Part shown: piece after piece, positions 21,001 to 31,100 of the stretch
Numbering within the stretch: the first letter of the stretch is position 1
Layout: every line of letters begins with the position of its first letter
DNA from: Strigamia acuminata
Taxonomy: Eukaryota; Arthropoda; Chilopoda; Geophilomorpha; Linotaeniidae
DNA: 60,000 nucleotides
Assembly: GCA_949358305.1 (NCBI GenBank)
Contig: OX442314.1
Coordinates: forward strand, 25,903,118 to 25,963,117
Reading direction: 5' to 3'
Notes under the pieces: generated by a model
Database searches by the model: none
What the model was told of the DNA's origin: nothing
What the model saw: only the letters and a program-made list of their open reading frames with translations
Program-made: the position numbers and the translations under genes

Positions 21001-22314
21001 TTTGCTCTTATCCTCCTCCTCCATTTCCATTTGATGATAACCTTTAGTTAAATCAATGGATGTAAAGTACTTGGCCTGATTAGTATGGTGAATTAATAGG
21101 TCAATACTTGGCATTTGAATTGCATCAACTTCTGTGATCGCATTCAACCAGCGGTAGTCGATACATAATCGATACTTCCCGCCGGGTTTAGCCACTATGA
21201 CGGGGTGACTTATATAAGGGCCAGTGGCAGGTTCGATTAACCCATCAGCCTCTAACTCCTCGACCAATTCCGTCATAATGGCCTTCTTGGCTGGATTGTA
21301 CATTCTATATGGCTGGTGTTTCCAAGTAGCACCAGGTTTAAACTTGATGCTGTGCTTGGCCACCTTCGTACAGCCCAATTGATCTCGAAATACGTTTTTT
21401 AATTGCAAAAGAACGTTTACGAGTAACCGTTTTTCTTCCGCCGAGCTGTTGCAGCCTTCGACGAGTTTTTCTGCCCAATCAGGTGAAGTGGGAGTTCCTT
21501 CACCTTGGAGACCCAAAGTCCTAATGCTTGCTAAACAACAGTTAAGTTCAGTGGTCTCGTATGGCGCTGTCCATCCGGGCATGTCATCACAGGTGAACAC
21601 AGCCCGTCGAGGATTAGGGTTTATCCCCGTTCTACGCATAAAATTGTGACCCAAAATCAACCCACATACATTCTTGTGTAGAATTATGAAGGTCATAGGT
21701 GTAACTCTCCTTTTATCGGCCCATTTGACACAAAGACAAACTTGACCGATAGGTCGGTGATCTATTCCGACCGCGCAGACACGCATTCCGCGGGGACATT
21801 CTTGTATGAATTCCACCGGAATTTCTGTGTTTGAAAGGAGTTGTACTCCAATAAAACATTGGGTGGCTCCAGAGTCCATTAGTGCGTTGTAATCTAAACC
21901 TCCAATTTGGACATTCATACGCGGATCATCTTTGCCACCATTAATTAATTTGCTATTGCAAAGTTTGCCAAGAAATATTTTTCGTTCTTTCTTGTTCCAT
22001 TTTTCAAGTTTAAGAATTTTCCTTAACTTGAAAACTTTGGGTACAAGCGGTTTCTTTGGCGCATTCCAACTTCCACTGAAAATACTCAAATTTTCTAGTT
22101 GGTCTGTCATGATTTTTAAATTCTCATCGACACCACCAGTGGAACTACTAGCTTTCCGACAGACAGGCACTGCTTCGTAAGAAATGACCAACGATGGTGG
22201 TTTATTCTTCGAATCATCGACATAAGGTACTGTGAGATGACTAGGCTTATGTCTTATTTTAATTTCTTTTTTATGAAAAAATAAATCATTTGAAAATTCC
22301 GAGAGAGGAAACAA
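18079..22314 (-). CDS. pol: G1 Pol polyprotein (protease-RT-RNase H-integrase)
   Basis: A 1,411-residue frame. Protease has LMDSGATQCFIG near 147. Reverse transcriptase has the catalytic Asp in SIDLTKGYHQ and the YLDD box near 483. RNase H has ILTDASHSGLGAVL near 630. The integrase zinc module (HGHPLTGHAGMSKT ... CTHCQQ) lies near 950, with the DDE core IDLMGPKP, SDNGKQF and NITERANRT. There is no chromodomain. The C-terminal tail has a DLVWKATHILS ... KRDGPWEI segment also seen in G2, showing common ancestry. The frame is open upstream of 22314 to the gag slippery site, so translation is by -1 frameshift rather than at the listed first codon. All catalytic motifs are present. Confidence 0.93.
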   Translation of the reverse strand: MFPLSEFSNDLFFHKKEIKIRHKPSHLTVPYVDDSKNKPPSLVISYEAVPVCRKASSSTGGVDENLKIMTDQLENLSIFSGSWNAPKKPLVPKVFKLRKILKLEKWNKKERKIFLGKLCNSKLINGGKDDPRMNVQIGGLDYNALMDSGATQCFIGVQLLSNTEIPVEFIQECPRGMRVCAVGIDHRPIGQVCLCVKWADKRRVTPMTFIILHKNVCGLILGHNFMRRTGINPNPRRAVFTCDDMPGWTAPYETTELNCCLASIRTLGLQGEGTPTSPDWAEKLVEGCNSSAEEKRLLVNVLLQLKNVFRDQLGCTKVAKHSIKFKPGATWKHQPYRMYNPAKKAIMTELVEELEADGLIEPATGPYISHPVIVAKPGGKYRLCIDYRWLNAITEVDAIQMPSIDLLIHHTNQAKYFTSIDLTKGYHQMEMEEEDKSKTAFYTPKGKFQFKRLPFGLCNAPSSFQHLMTTVLGDSLYKHALVYLDDIIIFSDTWENHLLHIKDVLEKLDAANLTINKDKSKFGRTSLRFLGHLISEGSLLPDPDKVSAVRNFPKPTCSKDIQRFVGLANFFRKFIPNIANIARPLTNIMHDQAKFVWDDPQTTAFETIKDILCDKDQALLHMPDMNKPFVILTDASHSGLGAVLCQDVELFCEKKQKLIMVPKAVAYASRVLHGAEVRYSTPELECLAVVWAIERFRPYIEYTTFTLESDAKALSWLMSTPEPSGRFGRWAVKIQCGAFKIIFRRGAMNQVADALSRAPLSALDTPDYDYIEPEEITHFYPTWNGNRCASLQVTETKRKHFLANVGLCLDFFSESYNPVRFHDSGEKGEEEGCTRENCRHIDVHNCNHENVHTALTDILKVVPPTRDEIIEAQLKDPACSKILVYLKGDEKLKNRITDKHWLNAIRGYTLDEPEENKGVMLIYFAPTDEEELNDSGNGFKAVIPRSLVRRALFACHGHPLTGHAGMSKTLDRAKKMYFWPRMSKDTRNYVRSCTHCQQYKPSQHQKHRASYTPHNMTNPWETISIDLMGPKPAGRSQLKWILVIIDNCTKWIEVFPLATASSECIVNKMSEVFHRWGYPKKIISDNGKQFVSTIFNDFCRKNHVDIAHISPYHAAANITERANRTLKMMLALYSDIHSHWPKYLNSFAFAMRTAKSEATNCSPMILNTGRIVPLPFDPRITKHAIKFDKENPEAYVYSILDVIRRAHSEMHRKIQSNYEKHDRLHKDKYYICQFAKGDLVWKATHILSNKDKGISAGFAEKRDGPWEITAILGGGSYTLRKLSDNSKAKAINIQDLMPYIPSYPIEEWTLDQKVGTNESHPTPDWMAGQVINSSELINEPVSIETGDLVEEKEEETSQISSKEDETPQNPSKKRKRFPSPVRQSKRRPKPNTKYVTDFVQLINCLTQVKLG

Positions 22315-22355
22315 CTCGTTAGGCGGGGGTTGGGCAACTTGAACAACCCCCTGAA

Positions 22356-24143
22356 TCAGTTTTTTGTCTCATCGGGAGTGACTGACTCAGTGGCTGCTGG
22401 TAAATGCTTAATTAACAGGTCAACCATGTTTTTCTGGAAGTCAGTAAATTTGGAGTCTAAAGTTTCTGACGTAACCCAATTTTGTTTGGGTCGTTTAAAC
22501 TCGGGGTTGGGAGCAGAGTGGTTAAATCTTTTATTTGTATTTAACGAGTCTGATTTCCCTGCTAATTTTTTGGCAAGAGCGGGACATTCTCTTTTAAAAT
22601 GTCCAGGCTCGTGACAGAAAAAGCATTTTCCAGTAGTTTTTTCATACTGGGCGGCAAATAATCGCTCCATTGAACCATCGTCAGTTGAGTCGTCATTTTC
22701 CGACTCGTCTTCATCTTCAACTTCATCTTGTGTTTGCGTTAAACGTAGTGAGGTTTTGGATGGAAAAATCTTAGATTTTTCGTGAAGTTTGGGAGTAGGA
22801 TGATTCTCTCGATTATCGTACTCCAATTTGGCTGCAAGTTGAGAACTTTCAAACTTAGAGCGATTTGCTCCTACATATTGTAGAATGTCATCTACTGTAA
22901 AGTTACCATACATTCCTTGTGTACATAACGCCGTGAAACTTTCTTGAGTTAGATTGTCGAATAATTGCGCACGTCCAGTTTTATCACCTGGCGGCACTTC
23001 ACCTTGTTCTTGCGTATAACGCAGAAGAAAACTATAAAGTGATTCGTCGGTTCGTTGTTTTACATTAAGAAGTCGCCTTTCTCTTGTAAGTGGAACGAGG
23101 TCGAAACAATCGAGAAAAGAGGCTTCGAAAGTTCGCCAACTGTTAAAAGTATGGCGTTGCTTATGGAACCAACGTTGTGCATGGCCTAATAGTCGTCCAG
23201 GTACAGCAGTGTGTACCATGTCGTCTAAAGGAATGCCTTTCCCGAGTGCGACAGCTTTGACGATTTCAAGGAATCGCGCAACCTCTGTCTGTTTCCCGTC
23301 AAAAATAGGAATCTCGATTCCTTTTCCAAAATTCTGACTGGGATTACTCGGGCTTCGAATCTGACCAACCAAACCCTGAATAATTTGTTTTACGTTTTCG
23401 TCTGACAAATTAGAAGCAGAGTTCGAATTGGGTGTAGACCGACTTTCTTGGTCTCTGAGTGGCGGATTTGGTTCTTCTCGAAAATTTTGGCGTCTATTAG
23501 GTGGCGGAGGAGAACGAGAATTATTACGTCGGTGGAAATTATTGTTATAATTTCCCCCTCCACCAGCGTGAGATTCGTCACTACTCGAGTTAGGATCGGA
23601 GTCACGAGGGTCACCAGGAGCTCTGGGAAATCGTTGATTTCTCGGCGGAGCTCGTCCACCCTGAGAGCGGGAATTTCTATAATTCCTAAAATCCCCATCA
23701 GATTGGGTGTGAGATTGAAAATTTTGATAATTTTCATTTCTCCCCCTTGGTAGGACCGACAGATTAGTTCGAGGCTGTGGAACTCGAAAAGAATCATTCA
23801 AATTCCCAGTGGGAGCGGGTAAATTATTATTTACTGCCGTCGCACTTGGCAAATTTCGGGAAATTGGCGCAGAAATATTTCCTTGTCCGGAATTTCCCAT
23901 TCTTTCGGCCGAATTCGATCGCCAAGAACTAGCTGGTAACTGAATCGAAGGTTGAACGGATAATGAAGAATTTAACTGCCCATTGTCGTCACGAGCAACA
24001 TTCATTCGCCATCCAGGTAATTGCTGGTAGCGATATGTGGCCGGTGAACGAGGGCCAGTTCGATCTACAGAAACACTTCGTTCGTTGGTTACAACTACAT
24101 CGGGAGTAATTACACGATTTCTCTCGTGATGATTATTCGCCGT
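22356..24143 (-). CDS. gag: G1 Gag, C-terminal part (split by G2 insertion)
   Basis: This part holds the capsid-like region (WFHKQRHTFNSWRTFEASFLDC, typical Retrotrans_gag) in its middle and a C-x2-C-x4-H-x4-C zinc knuckle (CFFCHEPGHFKREC) near the end. The frame continues upstream of the first in-frame ATG at 24005 to the G2 LTR border at 24143. It resumes in phase at 37012-37276 when G2 and one CCGT copy are disregarded. The stop TGA at 22356-22358 follows the slippery site directly. The insertion inactivates this G1 copy. Confidence 0.88.
   Translation of the reverse strand, partial: TANNHHERNRVITPDVVVTNERSVSVDRTGPRSPATYRYQQLPGWRMNVARDDNGQLNSSLSVQPSIQLPASSWRSNSAERMGNSGQGNISAPISRNLPSATAVNNNLPAPTGNLNDSFRVPQPRTNLSVLPRGRNENYQNFQSHTQSDGDFRNYRNSRSQGGRAPPRNQRFPRAPGDPRDSDPNSSSDESHAGGGGNYNNNFHRRNNSRSPPPPNRRQNFREEPNPPLRDQESRSTPNSNSASNLSDENVKQIIQGLVGQIRSPSNPSQNFGKGIEIPIFDGKQTEVARFLEIVKAVALGKGIPLDDMVHTAVPGRLLGHAQRWFHKQRHTFNSWRTFEASFLDCFDLVPLTRERRLLNVKQRTDESLYSFLLRYTQEQGEVPPGDKTGRAQLFDNLTQESFTALCTQGMYGNFTVDDILQYVGANRSKFESSQLAAKLEYDNRENHPTPKLHEKSKIFPSKTSLRLTQTQDEVEDEDESENDDSTDDGSMERLFAAQYEKTTGKCFFCHEPGHFKRECPALAKKLAGKSDSLNTNKRFNHSAPNPEFKRPKQNWVTSETLDSKFTDFQKNMVDLLIKHLPAATESVTPDETKN
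22359..22365 (-). promoter_or_regulatory. G1 -1 ribosomal frameshift slippery site A-AAA-AAC
   Basis: In the gag frame the codons read ACA AAA AAC TGA, giving the canonical X-XXY-YYZ heptamer immediately before the gag stop. Pol is open in exactly the -1 frame from this point. Confidence 0.85.
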
Positions 24144-24963
24144 TGTGGTGACCCAGTTGGATAAGTGTCCCCCCAGGGCGGATGCTTGTCCTCTGAGTCA
24201 CTGTGATTGAAGAGTCGTTCCCCCCCGAGTTGGCTCCACCTCCCCATGGCAGGTGTGTGCCCCGAGGGGGAGGAAGCGGCTGATGGTCAGCCCCCATTGG
24301 TTGATCGCCGGCCCTTCACCCCACTGCATAAAAGGCTGTGTTTCCCGCCTAAAGTTAGAACTTACACAAACGACACCAAGAACACAGCAACTACCTCACC
24401 GTCAGGCCAACTTCAACTACAAGTTAGGATTGATCGAGGATCGCTGAGTAAAGTGCAAACTGTAACTCTCACGAAGTCACTTGCGAGCTATTCCTGCGAA
24501 AGCACGAGAATAGCCCTTGTGAAATCACCCAGAATAATCGCCCAGACGATTATTCGCCGAAGTAAGTGTCCGAGTGCTTTGTAGGGAACCCCAAAGTTCC
24601 TAGACGAGGCCTCTGCGACGCTAAACAAACCCTAGACAACAGGCACGGATAGAAGACTCGAAAGAGCATTCCACCGCGTCCGTGAAGACGAATCCGTGAC
24701 GAATTAACGACAACTCGAGACGCCGCCTTTGTTCCGCCGACCACGCGGAATCGACGACGCCATCTTGAGAAATCCTTTGTTCGACGCTGACCACGTCGAC
24801 TCTAGAATTATTACTGAGTGTATTTTAAAGGCATAAAGCCTGGTGAATAAATTACCTGTTTATTTACATACATTTGGTATTCATTTGGGTATTTACATAA
24901 TTGATCACAGGTAAAGTATTACACGTTAGCGCTATTTAAACCTATACCAAGTAGGACGCGACA
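24144..24963 (+). repeat. G2 5' LTR
   Basis: Appears identical to 36192-37011. A TATA-like CATAAAAGG lies near 24328, and TGAATAAATTA near 24842 provides a polyadenylation signal. A 125-codon frame inside is not considered coding because it occurs in both LTRs without other support. Confidence 0.95.
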
Positions 24964-24965
24964 CG

Positions 24966-24983
24966 TGGGGGTCTGTCCGGGAT
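24966..24983 (+). other. G2 primer-binding site, tRNA-Pro-like
   Basis: TGGGGGTCTGTCCGGGAT begins two bases (CG) after the LTR. It closely resembles the tRNA-Pro primer site TGGGGGCTCGTCCGGGAT known from other retroelements. Confidence 0.7.
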
Positions 24984-25057
24984 TTAGAAATAAATCTCAA
25001 ATCTGAACTTGTGATCTCTCAATAAGATAACCCAAACCGTAGAATTACCGAAAGAAA

Positions 25058-28000
25058 ATGTCAGACAAAGATGAGCAATCCACGTCTGACACCGAGCAGA
25101 GAATGCCCGAGAAGGGAAAAAGGACCTCCGACTACCACCTAAGGTCGGATGGTCCCGTCCCTGAAATGTCCGCAAAGGCGAAAGCCCGAGCGAATAAAAG
25201 GAGAGCGAAGGCGCAGAAAGAGGAGCAAGCTGCATCGCTCGCGGCCCTAGACGGGCCAGAGCGAGAGCGGGTTCCCTTGAATATGCAACCCTTCGAAGAT
25301 ACCGATCCGGAAGCCATAGAAAATCGAGAAGAAATTCGCGAGGTATCACCAGGACGAGTATCGATATTGATGACCGAGGAGACGGATGAAGCTCCGAAAA
25401 GAACGGTCACGATCGGCACAGACCCATCGCCACCAACGGCTCAGACGTCCGTAAAACAAACCCCACGGAAAAACGACGGCGGGACCCCGATAACCCCCCG
25501 AGTTACGGCGAGTCCTGCAGTTGTTTCCTTCGAAGTATCTCACCTAATTCGGTTGACGCAGCAAGCTGCCCAGCTAAAAGCGATGATAGACATTCCAGTA
25601 GGAACGTCAGTCTGGGAATCGATTACCCTACTCACTGACGCTATCTGTGCGGCACAAGCCCCGACGCCGGTCGCAAGACCAGCAGCGGAGACGCCCATGC
25701 CCCAGGTAACGCCCAGTGACACCGGAGGTTTCGCGCCAGACCCCAACCGAACACTTCACGAATCCAGAGAGAAGGCCCGCGAGGAAGCCAGACAAGAAGC
25801 GACTAGTCGCCAACGAAGGCTGAGCGCAGAGCGGCGAGAACTCTGGAAGGAAGAGGAAGAAAGGGAGCAACGCGAGAGAAGAACCACCGAGAGAACAGAG
25901 AAACTGGTCCAAAAAATGAGGGAAGAACGAGAAGCTAAAATTCGAAAAGAATGGAACGCAACAGTAGAAGGGCGACATCGAGAAGCTCAAGAGTACGAGG
26001 ACCAATTTCAAGCGCTAATAGCTCAAAGAAAAACAGAAAAACTACAAATGTTGCGAAAAGAGGCCATTCTACAACATCAGAAATGGGAAGAACAACATCG
26101 CGAGAGGTTGAGAGAAGAGGAAGCCAGAAAAGGAAAAGAACAGTTTCTGAAAGAGAAAGAAGAGTGGGATCGAGTCAGATGGACCGAAGAGTACAAAGCG
26201 AAGAAACAAGCTATAATAGATGAGCAAAAAAGATGGGAAGCCGAAAACTGGGAGAAGGAGACAGAAAAGTTCCAGAAAGAGTACGCACAAGACGTCTCGG
26301 ACAGGAAGAAAAATGAAGAAAACCTGAAACGGAAACCAGAACCCCCCAGCGGCTCTGATACCGACACAGGAGAAGGTGCAACAAAGCCGGCAAAAACGGC
26401 GAAAAGGGGGAAATCTCAAAAGAGAGACGAGTCGGTCCCAAAAACAAAGGGCCGTCACCCCTCAAAAAGATCCGAGACGGGAGCAGCCATCGACGCGTTA
26501 CTCGAAAAGAAAAACGCAAATAAAAATCGGGAACGCCCCGAAAGCGAGGAAAACAGATGGCATTCTTTTTACGAGAACAACGACGGAGGGGAGCCGCCGC
26601 CATCCGGAGGCTCGAAACAGAAGAAGGCTGGCGGAGAGACCCCACCGAGAGGGCCGAGGTTTCACCCCCAAGGAGATCCCTCCGAGCCCTCCGATTCGTC
26701 GGACGACGACCATCCGAGTCGACCGTCTACAGGGAGGAGTCAAGAAGACAGCGATGGGCACCGGTCGAACCGGCCGAATGCTTCAGACCGCTCTTCCCGG
26801 AGCTCCAACCCTCGTTCAGAGGAAGGGAACTTTCAGGACTCATCTGGCCGACATTACACGATGTCTGAGCTAGGCCGAGCCCTGCTGAACTCTTTCAGAA
26901 GAGAAGGAATCGATCTAGGCCATCCAGGCGACGAACATAATCGCGCTGGAGAGAGGGTTAAGCGCAAATATGGCGTACGAAACGAACCAAGCAGTGAAGC
27001 CACGGGTAACATCCGCTGGCAACACTATATTCAAACGCGATTTGACGGTTCGTGGAAGGCCGGAGACCGCTTCCTGGACGAAGTAATGCGTATCAAGAAA
27101 GCGACAAAAGCCACCGTCGCCGACATGCTAACCCACGGGCTAGTGGAGCTAACTACGGGGTCAGCTCGAGAATGGTACCAGGGACTAAAAAACCCAACCT
27201 GGGACGATTTTCTCGTCCGTTTCGATCTCCGATACGGCGAGACTCCAGACGAGATCAGTAACAAATTACGTGGTCTACGACAAGCCCCAGGAGAAACATT
27301 AGCCGACTACGACGCCCGAGCGAAACTCCTGTTTGCAAGAGCGCCGTACGAAATAAACCCCGCTGGTTTTACGATGATCTTTTACGGAGGATTATCGGCC
27401 CACTCGCAAAGAATTCTGCTAGACATGCGTGCACCCCGCACTGGCGATTACCAAGATGTCAGTAACTATCTTCTAACAAACACGTTGGAAATAGAACAGC
27501 GGTATTACGCCACTCTGCCCCCGGAAGAAGCTGACGCGCACGAGAAGCGGTTGCAGACGAGCGCCGAACGCCACAAGACCTCAGAAAAATTAATGAGGCC
27601 AAGTGAATATTTGAGCGGCATAATGAGTCTCACCGAAGCATCCTTCGGACGAATGCTGACGCCTAAAGCAGGCAGTATTCTTCCAGCCAACCCGATAGCT
27701 GCCCCAAAGAAAGCACCGGCAGCGACGGCGATGCAGGTGACCTCGACGGACTCCACCCAGATGGAGAAAGTCGAAGAGACAACACCTCTCGCCACGGCTA
27801 AAGAAGAGGAGCCAGCATCGAGCGACGAGGAAGCCCTAAATGAGCACCTCGAAAACTTATCGACGGGATGCGACGATCAAGGTCCCTATTTGCACCATGC
27901 ACACCGGGCCTTGGCAATCACACAATTCAGAGCACACGTGCAAGCAACAAAAGCGAGAGGAGCATTGGGAGGAAAAAGACGATTCCCGACGCCCTTCGTC

Positions 28001-28198
28001 CCGAAAAAACCGGGATTCACTCCCACAGGGGATAAAAGTAACATCAAATGTTACAGCTGTGGAGAATACGGCCACTACTCAGATAAATGTGAGAAAACCG
28101 TCAAAGAAAAGGACATCATGCAAACCATGATGAAAATGATGATGGAGTTAAGAACTGATCTGGCAAAAAACTTCCAAGCGCAGGCGTCGCCGAAATAA
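25058..28198 (+). CDS. gag: G2 Gag, unusually long with charged helix
   Basis: 1,046 residues, about twice normal gypsy Gag length. Residues 1-230 are hydrophilic. Residues about 235-430 are almost continuous Glu/Lys/Arg/Gln with Trp at intervals, predicting a long coiled coil or single alpha helix. A disordered Ser/Pro/Asp region follows to about 590. A Retrotrans_gag capsid-like domain (RWQHYIQTRFDGSW ... GSAREWYQGL ... GETLADYDARAKLLF) spans about 650-820. A zinc knuckle C-x2-C-x4-H-x4-C (CYSCGEYGHYSDKC) lies at about 998-1011. The ATG at 25058 is the first in frame after the primer-binding site. The helix is the oddity; a role in particle assembly or RNA handling is only a guess. Confidence 0.92.
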   Translation: MSDKDEQSTSDTEQRMPEKGKRTSDYHLRSDGPVPEMSAKAKARANKRRAKAQKEEQAASLAALDGPERERVPLNMQPFEDTDPEAIENREEIREVSPGRVSILMTEETDEAPKRTVTIGTDPSPPTAQTSVKQTPRKNDGGTPITPRVTASPAVVSFEVSHLIRLTQQAAQLKAMIDIPVGTSVWESITLLTDAICAAQAPTPVARPAAETPMPQVTPSDTGGFAPDPNRTLHESREKAREEARQEATSRQRRLSAERRELWKEEEEREQRERRTTERTEKLVQKMREEREAKIRKEWNATVEGRHREAQEYEDQFQALIAQRKTEKLQMLRKEAILQHQKWEEQHRERLREEEARKGKEQFLKEKEEWDRVRWTEEYKAKKQAIIDEQKRWEAENWEKETEKFQKEYAQDVSDRKKNEENLKRKPEPPSGSDTDTGEGATKPAKTAKRGKSQKRDESVPKTKGRHPSKRSETGAAIDALLEKKNANKNRERPESEENRWHSFYENNDGGEPPPSGGSKQKKAGGETPPRGPRFHPQGDPSEPSDSSDDDHPSRPSTGRSQEDSDGHRSNRPNASDRSSRSSNPRSEEGNFQDSSGRHYTMSELGRALLNSFRREGIDLGHPGDEHNRAGERVKRKYGVRNEPSSEATGNIRWQHYIQTRFDGSWKAGDRFLDEVMRIKKATKATVADMLTHGLVELTTGSAREWYQGLKNPTWDDFLVRFDLRYGETPDEISNKLRGLRQAPGETLADYDARAKLLFARAPYEINPAGFTMIFYGGLSAHSQRILLDMRAPRTGDYQDVSNYLLTNTLEIEQRYYATLPPEEADAHEKRLQTSAERHKTSEKLMRPSEYLSGIMSLTEASFGRMLTPKAGSILPANPIAAPKKAPAATAMQVTSTDSTQMEKVEETTPLATAKEEEPASSDEEALNEHLENLSTGCDDQGPYLHHAHRALAITQFRAHVQATKARGALGGKRRFPTPFVPKKPGFTPTGDKSNIKCYSCGEYGHYSDKCEKTVKEKDIMQTMMKMMMELRTDLAKNFQAQASPK
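28165..28171 (+). promoter_or_regulatory. G2 -1 ribosomal frameshift slippery site A-AAA-AAC
   Basis: The gag frame reads GCA AAA AAC, 24 bases before the gag stop codon. After a -1 shift the frame is open continuously into pol. The same heptamer serves in G1. Confidence 0.85.
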
Positions 28199-31100
28199 AT
28201 TCAGCTTCGTCTGCGCCAGCCGCGGAAATTAAAAAGAAGAAATATCACACTGGACCCGCAGGTCATGCCTTGGCAGAGGCACAGATCAAAGACCGCATAC
28301 AGATCGTTCCGAAGAAGGAGGAAAAAGTGACGTTAACGAGTATGCAAGTGAGAACGAAACCGGAGGTCGACATGGATTGGACGGACCTTCCGTTCAATCT
28401 GGAGGTTGAGCCCCAGACATTACGCGTATTTCACTGCAATGTCACGAAAGCACATTGCGAAACTCTGTGTATGCTGCCAGTGGAGATAGAAAACCAAAAA
28501 TCGTTCGGTCTACTGGATTCAGGAGCGGATCGTTCATTCATATCCGAAGATATAGTAAAAGACTTGGATATTGGAAAGAAGGTGGCACAAGTGAACGCGA
28601 ACGTAGAATTGCTCACCGCCAACGGCTACGTCAAGCCGAAGGGCGTAGTTCGCATCATGATCGACTGGACGGGGGGGAACCTGTCCCACCCCTTCATAGT
28701 CTTGCCATCCCACGACAAAGTATTCCTCCTAGGGATGGACATCATGGCGAAACTGAAAATTCAGCCAAACCCGATAACCCGTTCATGGAACTGGATAAGT
28801 CCCGAGGGAGAACGGTCAGTCCCCGTAGTTCCCCAAAAATTACTGGACGAAGCCAAGGACAAAGAGGAATACGGAAGAGGATTGCGAAAATTCGTCCAAG
28901 ATTACGATTTCGCAGCCTTCACTCTGGAATTACAGAGGAGTAACGTCGTGGACACCCTGGTCGAGGAGGCAGCACTGCGTGTTAACGAGGCATCGCTACT
29001 AAGGCGAGTGCTTCGAAAGCATGAAAGAATTCTGACCAAGACACCTGGTCGAACGACGGAAGCAACACACGAAATAGTCTTAACCACAGACAAGCCGATT
29101 CGAGTGCCTTACAAGGGGATGAACCCCCAGAAAAGAGACATCGTGACGCAAATGTGCCAAGACATGCTCGACAAGGGCATAGTAACGCAAGCCCTGGGCG
29201 AATACGCCATGCGGATCGTCCTGGTGATGCGTCCAGGCTCGGAACCTCGACTATGCATTGATTATCGCCCCCTGAACGCGATAACGGTTATAGACCCGAT
29301 TCAGATGCCGTCTATAGACTCGATCCTCCGGGAACTGAGCCCGTTCAAGTGGGTAACCACCATGGACCTGTCAAAGGGGTATTGGCAAGTGGAGCTAAAA
29401 CCCGAAGACAAACTGAAAACGGCTTTCTACTCCCCGATAGGAAGACTAATGTTCAACGTGATGCCGTTCGGGCTTGTAAACGCCCCGAGCACGTTCCAGA
29501 AACTGATCGAAAGCGTGTTGGGAGATATGCTGCACGACTTCGTGTGGGCGTATCTCGACGACATCATAATAACGTCGGACACATTCGAAGAACATATAGA
29601 CCACATCGATAGAGTGGTCTCTCGCCTAGCCAAGGCAGGACTCCACATCCATCCAGGGAAGAGCAAGTTTTGCAGGAAAGAGCTTGCCTTCCTAGGATAT
29701 CGAATAGGAGTCGAGGGAATCGCGATTGACCCCGAAAAAGTCAAAGCAATAAACGGATTCCCCGCCCCCGAAGATATAAAAGGTGTCCAGAGATTCATGG
29801 GCATGGTCAATTTCTTCGGCCGACTACTCTCTGGTCTGGCTGAAGTGGCCGCGCCTATAACGGATCTCTTACGAACGGATAAAGAGTTTGAGTGGACGGT
29901 CCAGTGCGAGGCCGCATTTAGCACTATCAAGCAAATGCTGGCTGACGTCGAAAAGATGCCATTGCCGGACCTAAACCGACCGTTCGTGTTGCACACCGAC
30001 GCGAGTAAAATCGGACTGGGTGCAGCCCTTCTGCAGACCCACGTGTACAACGGAATCTCGCAAGAAGTACCCTGTATGTTTATAAGCAGAAAAATACAGG
30101 GCGCGGAGAAAAATTATACGGCAACGGAACTAGAATGCCTAGCCGTAATTTGGGCAGTTCGGAAATTTCGCGACTATCTGGAGTACACGAACTTCGAGGT
30201 TCAGACAGATCACCAGGCACTAAGCTGGTTGATGAAGCTCAAGGAACCCTCCGGCCGACTCGCACGATGGCAACTGGAGTTAATGGCGTGCGATATAACA
30301 ATTACGTACCGCCCCGGGAAGTACAATCATGTGGCCGACGCCCTCTCGAGAGCCCCAGCCTCTGACCCCCAGGGACCAGACGACGACGGCGAGGACGACA
30401 CCCACCTCTTGTACTGCCCGACTCCACGGAGAATATGGCGTTTGCGAAAGGCGAACGAGCTACCAGTGATGGAGCCTGAAGATAGAACGTTTTGTGGTTT
30501 TTGGACTCGAACATACCAGCCAGCTGGGACAAACAATTCAACATCCGAAATTCAATCTCCGCCCCCCGGAGAAACCCACAAAACACTACTACGCGCCTTC
30601 ACAGCAAAAATTGAAGAAAAAACACAATACGCTCCACCCACGAGACGTGAGTTCGTCGAACACCAGGCAGCAGACACAAAATGTCAAATTATAACGCAAT
30701 ATTTGCTGAACGGCGAATTTCCGGAAGGGATGACAAACCCACACCGCCGGAAACAGTTCGTCAAAGAAGCAACAAGCTACCTCATAGATGATGAACTCCT
30801 GGTAAAATACCACCCGACGTTTCAAGATGACCTCAGCGGAGCGGGAAACTCGGTTAAAGTGGTCGTGCCGGCATCGCTGCACACCCGACTGTTGTGGCTG
30901 ATGCACGGACACCCGCTCGCCAGCCATTCTGGCGTGGCGAGGACCCTTTATCGAGTAAAACAACTTTTCTTCTGGCCGGGCGCGCGGCAAAAGATAACGA
31001 AATTTATCCGACACTGCCCCCGGTGCCAAGCGTGCAGACCGCGAGATAAAGTGGCCAGAAACGCCATGTCTCTCGGACCCTACGCACCGTTTGACTGCTT

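Noticed and set aside
24207-24584. 125-codon frame in the G2 LTR (also 36255-36632)
   Set aside because: It lies wholly in an LTR, spans promoter and polyadenylation regions, and has no recognisable motif.
25628-26645. Minus-strand frames rich in Phe and Ser inside G2 gag
   Set aside because: They mirror the Glu/Lys/Arg-rich helix codons and are composition artefacts.
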